A stretch of DNA of 64,000 nucleotides from the NCBI GenBank assembly GCA_039621445.1, contig CP154956.1, positions 87,612,482-87,676,481 on the forward strand. The letters run 5' to 3'. Position numbers and translations under genes: made by a program. The notes beneath the pieces are model-generated. The model saw nothing but the letters and a program-made list of their open reading frames with translations, was not told the DNA's origin and ran no database searches. Every line of letters begins with the position of its first letter. Within the stretch, counting starts at the first letter, position 1. This DNA is from Euglena gracilis. Its lineage: Eukaryota; Euglenida; Euglenophyceae; Euglenales. Positions 1-11,099 of this stretch are shown here, one piece after another.

Positions 1-189
1 TCCCAAAGGGGAGATATACTTTTTGGCACCAAAGGCGCCGAAATTTTTGAAAAGGGTGCTATTTTTAGCATTTTGGCGATGGTTTGGCAATTTTCGGGGA
101 AAAGTGGGGGGGGCTTTCTGGACCCCCCCCCCCCCAGGGGGTGTGTGGGTGGGTGGGTGTGGACTCCCCCAGTCTTAAAAAAAACCCTG
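1..189 (+). mobile_element. hAT-like MITE, left end outside window
   Basis: Right part of the roughly 260-base family described at 24338. It contains the GGCGCCGAAATTTTTGAAAA core, the TTTAGCATTTT block and the CAGTCTTAAAA...CCCTG right terminus. Confidence 0.7.
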
Positions 190-997
190 CTCCCAATGGA
201 GCAAATTCAACCACCAGCTGGTAGATTGAAATGTGCCATTGTTATCCCATTCCGCCATCTCTGGCGTCAACGTCTCTGGCATTGCAAGCCCCCTCATGTC
301 GGGGGATGCCCAATGTTCGGTGCCCGCCTGTCAACGCCTCCAACCCCCCGCTGCTACCCTGTGACTCCTATTGCCGAAACGGTCACGGTTTTGTTTCTCC
401 GCCAGCCTATGTGCGACATGCAGGGCTGCCTTGTCATATCCCAGCAAACCCCACAAACTCCTCACTTTGAAAATTGCACTGTGCACCTTGGGCCAACACG
501 CCCCCCCCCCCCCCCCCCCCCGCAGGAAGTGTGGCCTCTTCTCATCCATTTGGCCTCACTGGGTGGGTGGTCTCTGTACCTGCCAACTCAGCCAGAGGCA
601 AATGTCGAGACTCAGAAGGAGAAGAGGGGGGCAGAGATTTTTTTCTAAGTTTTGTCACCAGGGGGGGGGGGGGGGGACCAAGCCTGGTGGGAGGGGGGCA
701 GGCCAAGTGGGCACCCCGCCCGGGGGGCGGTTTTCCTCTTTTTTTGCCCCTTTGCCCCCACCTTTTTTAACCCCAAAACTGTCCCCCATGAGTGGGCCCC
801 CGCCCCCCCCCCCCCGGTGGCCTGCAAGGACCCATCGGACCCCCCTCCCTCCCCTCGGGTCCTTAGAAACACCTCTGGGGGGGGGGGGCAGGGCAGAAAG
901 GGAATTGGCCAAACCGCCAGGGGGGGGGGGGGGGGCGCCCACCCCCCACCAGGCCTTCCCGTACAGCCGGGGGGGGGGGGGGTTGCCGCCCTCCGTT

Positions 998-1232
998 CAG
1001 GGGATTTTTTTTTAGTCTTGGATCTCCGGGTAGGGGATGGGGGCTGGTGGGTATATCTTTTTCGGCGCCGAAGGCGACAAAAATTTTGAAAAAGGTGCTA
1101 TTTTTAGCATTTTTGGCCATTTTTGGGCAAAAGTGGGTGGGTCCCCCCCTCCCCCAGGGGGGGCCCACCCCAGGGGGTGGGTGGGTGGGTGCCGACCCCC
1201 TCCCCCCTTCCCCGGTCTTAAAAAAAACCCTG
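998..1232 (+). mobile_element. hAT-like MITE, near-perfect 8-bp target duplication
   Basis: Begins CAGGGGATTTT and ends GGTCTTAAAA...CCCTG. The flanks CCTCCGTT (990-997) and CCACCGTT (1233-1240) agree at seven of eight bases. Internal GGCGCCGAAGGCG and GGTGCTATTTTTAGC match the other copies. Confidence 0.8.
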
Positions 1233-1240
1233 CCACCGTT

Positions 1241-1451
1241 CCTGCGGCGGCCGCCAAGGCGGGCAGCCCTGGCGGTGGTGGGAGCAGTGGGGCTTCGTCG
1301 CCCCTCTCCTCCAGTGTTGGTCCGCGCGGCCCCTGACCCCCTCCGCCCTCCCCTCCCTCCGGCCGGCCTCCCCCTCACGTTTGCTGACCTCTGCCGTTGC
1401 ATCTGCAACGGTGACCCCGTGGCCATGCGGTGGTCTGCCTGCGTGGCGTGC
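1241..1451 (+). CDS. GC-rich block, possible exon, unknown product
   Basis: This GC-rich, non-repetitive block starts just after the target duplication of the hAT-like element ending at 1232. One + frame is open and reads LPLTFADLCRCICNGDP near its end, with several Cys. A second frame gives an Ala/Gly/Ser-rich stretch. No clear acceptor is visible, because a mobile element sits immediately upstream. It may be an exon of the downstream gene or of another gene, or simply a GC-rich intronic patch. Confidence 0.2.
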
Positions 1452-3821
1452 AGGGGTCTTGGACCCCGGGGGGGGGGGGAGGGTGGTGGGGTGGGTGGGT
1501 CCGGCCTAGCCCGGATATGCTTTTCGGTGCCGAAGGCACCAGAATTTTTTGAAAACACTGGTCTCTGGCTGGTTACTGGCTAGGGAAAACATTACCATGA
1601 AAAAAATCGAACTGGGGGGTTCGGTTCCACTTGTATGATACGGGGTCCCTAAAGCCCCATATGGCCCCATGGGAATGGGGGACCCACTGACCCAATGGGG
1701 CCTGCCTTGCAAAATTCAGCCAGAAAAACTGGGTGGGACAGCACAGTCTGTCACACCCATCCAATTGTGCAACCCCCAAACCTCTCCCGGGGCAACGCCT
1801 TCCTGCAACCCACTCCCCAACACACGACACCAGGGTTTTTTTTTTTAAAAACCAGGGGGGTCCCCCCACTCACTCAACCCCTGGGGGGCACCTCCCCCGG
1901 GGGACGGGGGCGGTCCCGGGGGACCCACTCTCGATCCCACGAGTGCAGCCAGTAACCCTTTTGCACCATCTCAATGCCGTGAAATCCACAAAAAATTCAC
2001 GTGGAAAGAGGCTTCCGGAAAACACCTCTTAACCGGAGCGAACTGTTGTGGCCTTATGAGGTTTGGTAAATTTTGAACCCAATTGTTGTGGGGAAAAAAG
2101 CTGCCCAGGATTTCCCCACAATTTGAAGGATTCATCTCTGCTCCAGGGGGAGGGGTGACCAGCCAGCCAGCATCTTTTTCCCCCTCCAGCTAGCAACCGG
2201 ACCCCCCACCCCAAGTCCGCAGTTGCTGAATAAAGTTGGGGCCAGCCCGGCAAAGCTGGGTGGATGAGACCGAAGAATTTTTCGCTGCAGAGTGCTGGAG
2301 TTTTGGGGGAACGGATGAAAAAGTGACCAAAACTGGCATTCTTGAGGGTTGTTGGGGGGTTTTCACCTTGGAGCTTCGACTAACGAATCCCAACCCAGCT
2401 GGATTTGGATTTTTTTTGCTTGTTCTTCGGGTCACACCTTTGCTTAAGGGTTGGTAGTACTACGGGTGGGGAATGGCTGGGCTTCAGCTAGTCTCCCAGG
2501 GGGTCCACTGGCAGGGCTAGGGCTAGCCAGTACCTGCTGTCGCACAAGTGACCTCCCCCCGGGTGGGGCCACTGGTATGAGGCTATTTTTCAAGCCAAGT
2601 TTGCATGTTAGGAGGAGGGGGATGGAGCAAGGATGAGCCAACCTCCAGTGACAACTTCCAGGGAGAATGGGAGGGGGTGTCCACTGGCTAGCCATTTTGC
2701 TGGACACTGGAAAAAATGGACCAGCTAGACCCCCGGGGGGGCCGACTGGAAAAAAATTCCTTACACGCTACGCGCTGAGATGGTTTTGTTGATTTAGTTC
2801 CAAAAAAAATCCAAAAAAAGACTGAAAATGAAAATGGCATTTTTGGCGAGTTTGGGGGTCGACATTTTTTTTCAGCGCTTCGCACAGGTCACAGGAAAAA
2901 AAATCCCACTAGTCAATAAAATTCTGTCAGGAAAATCTTGGACAAATCCTTGAATTGCTGGGAAAACATTCAGGACAAAAAAAGATCGTGCAGAATTTTC
3001 AGGGAACGAGAAACGTAAATATACCAATGGATTTCCCCCAAATCCAAACTTCAAAAAATTGGAGATATCCCAAACTCCAAAATGCAAGAAAGCAGCTTTT
3101 TCTCATTTTGGGTTTTATTGTGAAGAGCTAATTTAAGGAAAAGGCATCCATGTCAAGAATCGGTGCGAAATGATAAAGGAAATTTTTTTTCAGGTGTTCA
3201 CTGGAAAAATTTGGTTTTTCCTGAAAATTGCCAGGAAAACTCCTGGATGGATCAGAAGTTTTATAAGGGCCCCCAGGCCGGGGGGGGGGGGGCTGGAAAA
3301 AATGCTGGCCTGACTGGAAAAAAATGGTGCTGGCCTGACGCGGTCCAGCTGGCTGGCAGCTGTTCCAGCCAGCTAGCCAGCTGGAACCCAAAACAGGCCA
3401 TTCTTTAAATACCCTGAATGGGAGGGCGGGGACCTGCTGTATATGATCGAGCATTTCACATGCTTGCAAAATACGCTGGCACACCCTGTCAATTTTGTGC
3501 ATGCCAAAGTACTTCCAGGGAAACGACAGCCCAGCGAGTATTATCGCAGGGGGCAATTTTCCAAAACGACAAGCCAGCTGGTATGGGCAAGGCTGGGTGG
3601 CACCTTCCCAGGGGGGAGCTGCACCTGATGGGAAACAAACCCCATTGGCATTTTTTTTGCCTTCTTCGAGAACCCCCAAAAGGGGTTCAGCTTGGATTGG
3701 TCCATGGTCCATAAGAACAGCCAGGGGGGGAGCTCGTCCCTCCCCCTTACTGCCCCCCCCAAATTGTTTCTATGGACCCAAAAGGGGGCCATGGGATGGG
3801 AACTAATATATAATATATATA

Positions 3822-3822
3822 C

Positions 3823-3853
<31 letters not shown>

Positions 3854-4034
3854 TGTATGTATGTATGTATGTATGTATGTATGTATGTATGTATGTATGT
3901 ATGTATGTATGTATGCATGTATGTATGTATGTATGTATGTATGTATGTATGTATGTATGTATGTATGTATGTATGTATGTATGTATGTATGTATGTATGT
4001 ATGTATGTATGTATGTATGTATGTATGTATGTAT
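3822..4034. repeat. (ATGT)n microsatellite
   Basis: About 53 nearly perfect ATGT units, with one C variant at 3916. Open frames in all phases come from the repeat and are not genes. Confidence 0.98.
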
Positions 4035-4514
4035 ATGTATGCAATAAATATAATTTTCAGGATGGGGAATAAGGGGGGGGGGGGCATGGTATATGCATAT
4101 AGACATGTAGATAAACATCCACACAATCAGTCACACATGCAGTGGCGAACCAAACTGGGTCCAAAAGGCCACCTAAAATACACAAAATTGAATCTTTTTG
4201 TTCAACATATTCATATACATCTACATATACAAAAATTTATCCTATGTTCTTGTATATGTTGATGAATATGAATATGTATTTGCCTGTATCATGTCGATGT
4301 CAATGTCTATGTGTGTGTGTGTGTGTTTGTCCATGTGTATATGTTTATGCATATGTGCATGTGCATGTACATGCATACGTATACATGTATCTGTATATGT
4401 ATGCGTATATGTGTACGTATATGTATATGTATATGTATATGTGTATCTATATGCATATGTATATGTGTATGTGTATGTATATGTATATGTATTTGTATAT
4501 GTATATGTGTATGT

Positions 4515-4784
4515 GGCAACCTCCCACTAAATGCCCCCCCCCGGGGGGGGGGGATAGTGGGATCAGGGGGCGGCAAAAGTTTTTTTTGCGTTCATGATGG
4601 ATTAGGGTTAGGTGCGCGAGTTCGGTCTAACTTCAGGCCTAAGTCGCGCACCTAACCCTAATCCATAAGTTAGGCCTAACCCTAACCCTAACTCTTAACC
4701 CTAACCCTATTCCATCATTAACGCAAGAAAAAATTGCTGCCCCCTGATCCCACTATCCGCGGGGGCGTTTAGTGGGAGGCTTCC
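4515..4784. mobile_element. Inverted-repeat element with TTAGGG motifs, copy 1
   Basis: Left arm GGCAACCTCCCACTAAA and right arm TTTAGTGGGAGGCTTCC are inverted. The arms continue inward through GATAGTGGGATCAGGGGGC and GTTCATGATGGATTAGGG. The centre holds TTAGGGTTAGG and CCTAACCCTAACCC motifs. The element is embedded in a (TATATG)n array, which continues on both sides. Confidence 0.75.
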
Positions 4785-4837
<53 letters not shown>

Positions 4838-5087
4838 CGTATATGTATATGTATATGCATATGTTAGTGTATATGTTTATGTATATGTATATGTATATGT
4901 GCATCTATATGCATGTATATGTATATGTGTATCTATATGCATATGTATATGCATATGTACATGTATATGCATATGTATATGCATATGTATATGCATATGT
5001 ATATGTATATGTACATGCATATGTATATGTATATGTATATGTATAGGTATATGTATATGTATATGTAGATGTAGATGTATATGTATA

Positions 5088-5136
<49 letters not shown>

Positions 5137-5426
5137 GGCAGCCTCCCACTAAATCCCCCCCCCCCGGAGGGGGCCGGATAGTGGGATCAGGGGGCGGCAA
5201 TTTTTTTTGCGTTAATGATGGAATAGGGTTAGACTTAAGATTAAGTTATGGTTAGGGTTAGGCCTAACTTATGGATTAGGGTTAGGTGCGCAAAAAAAAG
5301 TTAGGCCTGAAGTTAGGCTGAACTCGCGCACCTAACCCTACTCCATCATTAACGCAAAAAAAAATGCCGCCCCCTGATCCCACTATCCGCCCCCCCGGGG
5401 GGGGGGCGTTTAGTGGGAGGCTGCCG
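5137..5426. mobile_element. Inverted-repeat element with TTAGGG motifs, copy 2
   Basis: Second copy of the element at 4515 with the same arms (GGCAGCCTCCCACTAAA) and a similar TTAGGG/CCTAA-containing centre. It too sits inside the TATATG array. The two copies plus the array between them look like a tandem duplication. Confidence 0.75.
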
Positions 5427-5448
5427 TATATGTATATGTATATGTATG

Positions 5449-5493
<45 letters not shown>

Positions 5494-5602
5494 CTATGTA
5501 TGTATATGTATATGTATATGTATATGTGTATGTACATGTGTATTTGAGTCTGTTTATTATTTTTGCCGCTTTTTCCCCTTACTGTCGTTCCCCATCGCCC
5601 AG

Positions 5603-5776
5603 GAGTCTCTCCATCCTTGCGCTTACACCAAAAAATGCCCGCCGTCTGTCCGCCGAGCGTTGTGGAAGGGCTCGGGTGGCGCAGCGGCCCCCCGGACGCG
5701 CCGCAGCCCAGCTGCCGGTCCAGCACGATGTGCATCTCCTCCGCGAACTCCGCTATCGGAGACGACGACGTGGCCA
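5603..5776 (+). CDS. Possible early exon, Ser/Pro/Cys-rich segment
   Basis: A pyrimidine-rich tract ending in CAG lies at 5575-5602, followed by an open frame with G or C at nearly every third codon position. It includes MPAVCPPSVVEGLGW from the ATG at 5629 and ends in SSANSAIGDDDVA. No domain is recognised. A GC donor near 5776 would give the phase needed by the exon at 6251. The minus strand is also open and GC3-rich here (FAEEMHIVLDRQLG) with a GTGTAAGC donor-like site, so strand is not certain. This could be the start of the coding region if the ATG is used. Confidence 0.35.
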
Positions 5777-6250
5777 GCCAGGGACCTCCGGCGGGGGGGG
5801 GGGGGAATCTCCCATCTGGAACGATGAGGATTGGAGGATTGGGCAGTACGGCAATCCCCAAAACCCCGCCACCCCCATCCTGGTGATCCTGGTGGGTGGG
5901 AGCCGACGAGGAAGGGTCTGACCCCCCCCCCCGCCAGGTGATGAGGATATTATTTCGGCATATTTTTCAAGCTCCAATGTACCCCAGAATGCGCATCTTT
6001 GCATAATGTCTGAGTTATGTGCATTTTTGAAGCTTTTATCTAAATTGATACGGTCTCAAATTTTTGGTGCTGGTCATTTTTTCAAAATATGCTTTGATGA
6101 AAATTGAGAGCTTCTCCCTTGTTTGGTTTCTCCCTCTGGGGATTATTTTTGGGCGATATATTATTTTGGGGAATCTGTGATATTTGTCTTTGTGTGTGAA
6201 CATGAGGGAAGGGCCCACGCAAGAGGAGCCAAACCGTCCGCCATCGCCAG

Positions 6251-6348
6251 GTTTAAGGGACGTCTCTGCCGTCGAGGGAATCGTGTGGGACGCCCCCACA
6301 GCGTCCCCACGGGTCACATTCGCGGAAGAGCTGGAGCAGTTCGCCACG
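6251..6348 (+). CDS. Candidate exon, short acidic/helical segment
   Basis: CCATCGCCAG precedes the block and ACG/GTGTGC follows it, a plausible acceptor-donor pair. The open frame reads LRDVSAVEGIVWDAPT and continues to VTFAEELEQFAT, with strong GC3. It begins in phase 1 and ends in phase 0, matching the next candidate at 7513. No domain is recognised. The surrounding sequence is AT-richer and has no comparable frame. Confidence 0.45.
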
Positions 6349-7512
6349 GTGTGCCCCTGTCCCTCCCCGGGGCTTGCATAGTGCCCAGTAACACACCCCG
6401 CACGGCGCACTGCACGAGGTGGGGTTTGAGCTTTGGGCGGCGAAAGGCCCGAAATGGCCAGGGACGGTGTGGTGGGTTGATCGGGGCAGGGCGCGGCTGA
6501 ACGGGAATCCCCTGAAACCCTGTGGGTCGCGGTGGGATGGGCGTCGGCCACCCACCCCACCCACCCACCCCCATTCTGTTGGGTGGAGCGTCCGATCCCC
6601 CCTCCATTTCTTCCCATTTTTTCAGAGGCGCCAATTTTTCAGGTCAAATTTTGCACAGCCCTCCCCCATCTCCTGGGTGGGGTAACCCCCCCCAACCAGG
6701 CTTGTACTTAAGAGTTCACAATGCCCCCTTGTGTGGGGGGCAGCTCGAATGCATGTTGTAGAGAAAACCAAGTGGACCCCCCAGGGGTCTTCCTGCAGGA
6801 CTAGCTCTAGTGTGCAGTAGTAGCTAGATCAAAGGTTTTCCCCAGACTCAAAGCGCCGCAATTTTTTGACTCCAAACCTGCCAAAATCCTCGTTTGGGGG
6901 TCGCTTTTGGCTTTTTTTTTTGACTTCTGGGACAACAGAACACGTTGAAACACCATTTGTACCACGGCACACAACGCTGGAGGATTTTTTTTCCAGTCAG
7001 GGGGACCTCTCAGACATCCCGGGGGGTCCATCTAGAGACTTTTTTCCAGTGGCGAGCAAAATCTCTCGCTCGTGGACGCCCTGTGCCCTGAAGCAAAAGC
7101 CTTTTCCCAACACGCCTTGCTGTACATCCCTGGGATAGGCTTCTGCAAAAGCCCCCTGGGGTCTTGGTAGGGGAGACATGGCTAAAAGCTGATTTTGTGA
7201 TGTAGTGCAGTTTGCCCACCTCCTGTGAGTCGAAGGCCGCATAAGCCAACTTCAACAGAACCCGCAACTTATTTTTTTGCATCTGTGTGCGTACGTATTT
7301 ATGCATGTGTAGGTCTGCACACATGCGTGGATGCATGGATGTCTGTGAGTGGATTTTTATTTGCATGTATGTTCAGGTGCATATGTATGCCCGTATGCAC
7401 TGGACATTGGATATGTTTGTGGACAATGCAGACATCGTCGTTGCTGTAAGTGCTTTTTATGTCCTGTCCGGGAATCTGGTGGTCAATTGAGAACCTTTTG
7501 GCCGGCTTACAG

Positions 7513-7696
7513 GAAGAGGAAGAGGAGGAGGAGGAAGAGGAGGTGGAGGAGGACGGGGCCAGCGGGTGTTCGAAACCTTGGCGGCCTGTGCGGAACCCGT
7601 TCGCCCCCCGCACGCCGCCCCGGCCGCCGGCTTCGCCCCGGCGGTTCTCCATCCTGTCCCGCCGGGGGCGGCGAATCTGCTGCAGGCGATTATTGG
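7513..7696 (+). CDS. Candidate exon: poly-Glu then Arg/Pro-rich basic segment
   Basis: The block follows CCGGCTTACAG and ends at a GCAAGT donor, the GC version of the donor consensus. In phase 0 it encodes a run of ten Glu with VEEDGASG, then a basic Pro/Arg segment including SPRRFSILSRRGRR. Phase 0 in and phase 1 out match its neighbours. Charge segregation of this kind suggests a disordered linker; no domain is recognised. Another + frame and a minus frame (poly-Ser) are also open in this very GC-rich stretch, so the reading is not unique. Confidence 0.4.
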
Positions 7697-8131
7697 GCAA
7701 GTCTGCCATGTAGATCGGAATTGAGTTGATAATTGAAACAACTCAAAGAACCTGTGTACATTACTCTATTAGGCAAATCATATGCAGAAATATAGGCCTC
7801 TTACGTTTTTTCCCTCGCAATTTGCATTTCAACAACGGTGGTTTTGACGCATGAACACTCATGATGGTGCAACAGGTGTGCCTCAGAGACCCGACAGCCT
7901 CCTTGCCCCGGGGATTTGAGCCAACGTTTGTCCCGGGAATTGTATTGCCTGCCGCACAGGTTTTGCAACGTCTGTGTTGTTGTTTTTTGACACGGGTCTG
8001 TCCGAGGCATGAGAGGGTTGGCTCCGCAGAGTGTCAGGGTTGGCCAGCGCTGGACGTCTGCTGCCCCCGCCCCGTCCGCGGCGGAGTCCCTACCTGCCCG
8101 CCGACGTGCCCCTTTCCACGCCCCTATGTAA

Positions 8132-8230
8132 TGACTGGGTGTGACTGAGGCGTGACTTGGACGTGATTGGGACGTGACTGGGCGTGACTTTCACGTGACT
8201 GGCGCATGACTGAGTGTGACTGGGGCGCGA
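8132..8230. repeat. GTGACTGGGC-type minisatellite
   Basis: About nine degenerate 10-12 base units (GTGACTGGGC, GTGACTTGGAC and so on) directly upstream of the candidate exon at 8245. Confidence 0.8.
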
Positions 8231-8244
8231 ATGGGTTCTGGAAG

Positions 8245-8398
8245 TCCATGGGTGCGTGTCCCCGGTGACCTTCGCCTGCGGGCAGCCCACCACGAAGCCG
8301 AACCTGTACGAGGGCTACCGGACCATCCCGGAGCAGGAGATGAGCCCCACAGGACGGGGCTGGGGGCGGTCCCTGCGCTGCAGGGCCCTGGGGTGTTC
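8245..8398 (+). CDS. Candidate exon, unknown segment with CGQPTTKPNLYEGY
   Basis: The open frame contains VTFACGQPTTKPNLYEGYR and TIPEQEMSP with almost every codon ending in G or C, while the minus strand lacks that bias. TTCTGGAAG marks the left edge in phase 1, matching the previous candidate, and GTAAGC follows at 8399. Its outgoing phase (2) does not fit the next block at 11023, so either the donor differs or an exon is missing. No domain is recognised. A GTGACTGGGC-type minisatellite lies immediately upstream. Confidence 0.5.
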
Positions 8399-8574
8399 GT
8401 AAGCCGGAGGGGACCCTGCCCAGGGTCCAGCCAGCCAGGGAGAGGCCTGGGAAGGGCGGTCTGCCGCTGGTGTCATGGAGGCCGGAAGAAATCTAATCTA
8501 ATCTAATCTATCCAATTTTGGGAATTGCTTCATTTGAGGTCATTTGCTTAACACCTGTCCCACCCCACCCCCCG

Positions 8575-8870
8575 GGGGGGTGACTGACTGGTTTTTTCAG
8601 GGTGACTGACTGGTTTTTTGGCCGTTACCCCCCTCCCCCCGGGGGTGGGGTCGGCCAGAAATCACCCAAAAGTGGCTGAGTGGCCAACTGGCCAACCGGC
8701 GCCGAAGGCGCTGGAGAAAATTTTGGCCAAAAATGGCCTTGAAAGGCCAAAAAGTGACTGGTTTTCCTGAGTGCCCCCCCCCCCCCCCGGGGGGGTAAAG
8801 TGACTGACTGGCTTGACCGAAAAAAGTGACTGACTGGTTTTTTCGGAGTGGAAAGTGACCCGCCTCACCC
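8575..8870. repeat. GTGACTGACTGG dispersed repeat
   Basis: C/G-run element with several AGTGACTGACTGGTTTTT segments around a GGCGCCGAAGGCGCTGG centre. A diverged relative lies at about 57575-57720 (GGGTGACTGAGTGG). Confidence 0.6.
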
Positions 8871-10106
8871 CCCGGGGTCGCTAAGCAATGGTATGGTCTG
8901 AAGTCAGAGCCTGGGGAGAATGATGTCTGGTTATATGAATGGCGGCTTTTGATCCCCCCCTTCGGGTACAATTTGTAAACCAACCTCAGGCCAACCGCAT
9001 TTTGCTTTAAGTCCCCGGTGCTTTTATTTTTATGTATGTATTTTTGCCTGGGACGACCGAGGTCACGCCACCAACACCTGTCCAAAACGAAATGTCGTCC
9101 TGGGTGTTTGTATTTTTAAAAACAAGACCGGCCCGAAAAAGACCGGTCGGTTTCAAATTCATTTCAGTGTGCAACCCATTCCAAGCCCAGTTCTGATGGT
9201 GATTGAGAAGTGGAATCTACCTCAGCACTCCGCAGGGCAAACAGCCACCCAGTGGCTGCCTCCACACATTTTCTCGAAGAAGCAAAAAAGCAGGTTCTGG
9301 TCACCCTCTCTGGAGGTCTGACGCTCACAGGTAAATGACTGCTCATTGGCTGGAGCACCCCTTTGAGGTGAAGTGTTTGACCCGTTCCATATCGGCATGG
9401 ACAATGAACCCCTGAAGTCCTCCCCCGAACAGCGGTGCGGGTGTGAATTGCCACTATGGCCCCATTGTCGGCCCGCAACACGCCACGCACATGCGAAATG
9501 CAAATACCCCCCATGGAAGTTTTCATTTTGGGGCCCGTCTGGTGACAACTTCCTGGCGGGGTATGTGCCCCACACGTTGTACACAACCATGAATGGCCCC
9601 GCCAAACAAACAGTCATGGGCAGGCTGCAGCGTGGGCTGAATTTCAAGTTGAGTCTGACCCCACCCGGGGGGGGGCAGGGTATTTCTTAAACCGGACCCC
9701 ACCCTACACATACCCAAAACTTTTTTTCCAGCCAGCACCTCCCAGCCCCCCCCCCCCCAGGGGTGGTCGAGTGGTAATGCCTTTTTCACATCCCTGAGAT
9801 GCCGGGCTGGACCGAAAAAAACTTTCGGGGCAAAGCGCCGAAAGTTTTCAAAAAAAGGGTCCAGAATGCCATTTCTGCCTTTTGTTTATTGTCGCCTCAA
9901 ATTTTGGCTGAAACAGTCCAGCCAAGCTGGATTTGCACTTTTTTGTCTGTTTTCGGGTACCAGTCAGGTCCATCCCAGCAGCCAGGACCCCCCAAACCCC
10001 CCCCCCCACCCTAAGTGCTCGGTGCTGGCTAGACCCCCCTGGGGGTCCAGCCAGCACCTGTTTCCAGCCGGCCTGCTGAATCCCCCCCGCCGGTGGGGAG
10101 GTATTA

Positions 10107-10520
10107 CCCCCCCCCCCTAGTCGTACGACCACCCCTCATCTATGACCACCCCCCCGGTCACAGGTTGCAGGTCATGGGGGTGTTATTGACCACCCCCCCC
10201 GGTCACAGGTTGCAGGTTGCGAAAAAATTTAACCCCCCAAAATAAGTTCCCCCCCTGGCCGGTCCGAGCAAAAATCCATGAAATGGACCCCCCCAAAATA
10301 AGGTCCCCCCTGCCGGCGCGAAGCGCCGGATTTTTGAAAAATGGGACATTTTGGGGGGGTAAAAAATGCCATTTTGGGACAGTTTTCACACACTTCTACG
10401 ACCGCCCCCTCATCTATGACCACCCCCCGGTCACAGGTTGCAGGTTATGGGGGTGTTATGACCACCCCCCCCCCCCCGGTCACAGGTTGCAGGAACCCGG
10501 TCATACGACTAGGGGGGGGG
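10107..10520. mobile_element. TA-flanked palindromic element (long form)
   Basis: Ends CCCCCCTAGTCGTACGACC and GGTCATACGACTAGGGGGG are inverted repeats flanked by TA on each side, as for Tc1/mariner-type insertions. It holds two copies of a GGTCACAGGTTGCAGG-bearing hairpin unit (about 10107-10215 and 10395-10520) around a 180-base middle with CCAAAATAAG motifs. Confidence 0.7.
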
Positions 10521-11022
10521 TAACAAATTCCTTGGCACACTCATCCGACCCCCCCCCAAGGGAGGGGGTGGGGCACATGGCTCAAAGTGCCAAGGCACTC
10601 TGGCGCCAAGGCATGAAAATGCCTGTTTTCCCCCAGGCACCGACCCCCCCTCCTCGGGCACACCCGTCTCTTGAAAAAGAGATTAACTTTCAAATGAAAA
10701 GGTGGGAGAAAGGTCCCCACGACAGGTTGGCGAGAGCGGTATGTGGAGGACAACTTGAGTGGGAGCAGGGGGGGGGGAAGTATGCAACTTGCATAATTTG
10801 CATCTTTTTGCATAATCAGGTTTTTCTGAAAGTTGCATTTTTGCATTTTTTTGCATTTTTTTTTGACTTGCATAATTTGAAGGGCCAAGTTGCATCCCCC
10901 CCCCCCTGGTGGGAGATGCACATTGAGAAACCTATGGCCAGTCCGTGGTTTTTTTTTACCAGAAAAAACCCCCTTGTCCAACGCCCCCCCCCCCCAGGGT
11001 TGGTAACGGTCTGCCTAACCAG

Positions 11023-11099
11023 CGCCTCGGATCTGCGCCACTGCCCGCGATCCTCTATGACCCGTTCAACAAGATCTCGCGCCCCGACCCCCGGCGGAG
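11023..11099 (+). CDS. Candidate exon with LYDPFNKISRPDPRR
   Basis: TCTGCCTAACCAG precedes it and CGGAG/GTCTCT ends it. The frame reads RLGSAPLPAILYDPFNKIS and continues RPDPRR. It enters in phase 0 and leaves in phase 2, which is exactly what the block at 12583 needs. No domain is recognised. The block sits between TA-flanked mini-elements upstream and plain repeat-rich intron downstream. Confidence 0.5.

Larger units (their letters stand above)
4280..5536. repeat. (TATATG)n-type arrays in three blocks
   Basis: Hexanucleotide arrays at about 4280-4514, 4785-5136 and 5427-5536 are separated by the two inverted-repeat elements. Variants TATGTG, CATATG and TACATG are interspersed. Confidence 0.95.
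1500..5600. other. Non-coding repeat-rich stretch
   Basis: Apart from the repeats listed separately, this stretch holds C/G-run fragments, partial MITE copies near 1450-1560 and 1830-1900, and AT-rich sequence. No exon-like block with credible splice edges was seen. Confidence 0.5.

Noticed and set aside
3541-4126. Long open frames on both strands through the ATGT array
   Set aside because: Frames arise from a stop-free tetranucleotide repeat; no non-repeat coding signal.
4600-4720. True chromosome end
   Set aside because: TTAGGG/CCCTAA motifs are few, face both ways and lie inside an inverted-repeat element with sequence continuing on both sides.
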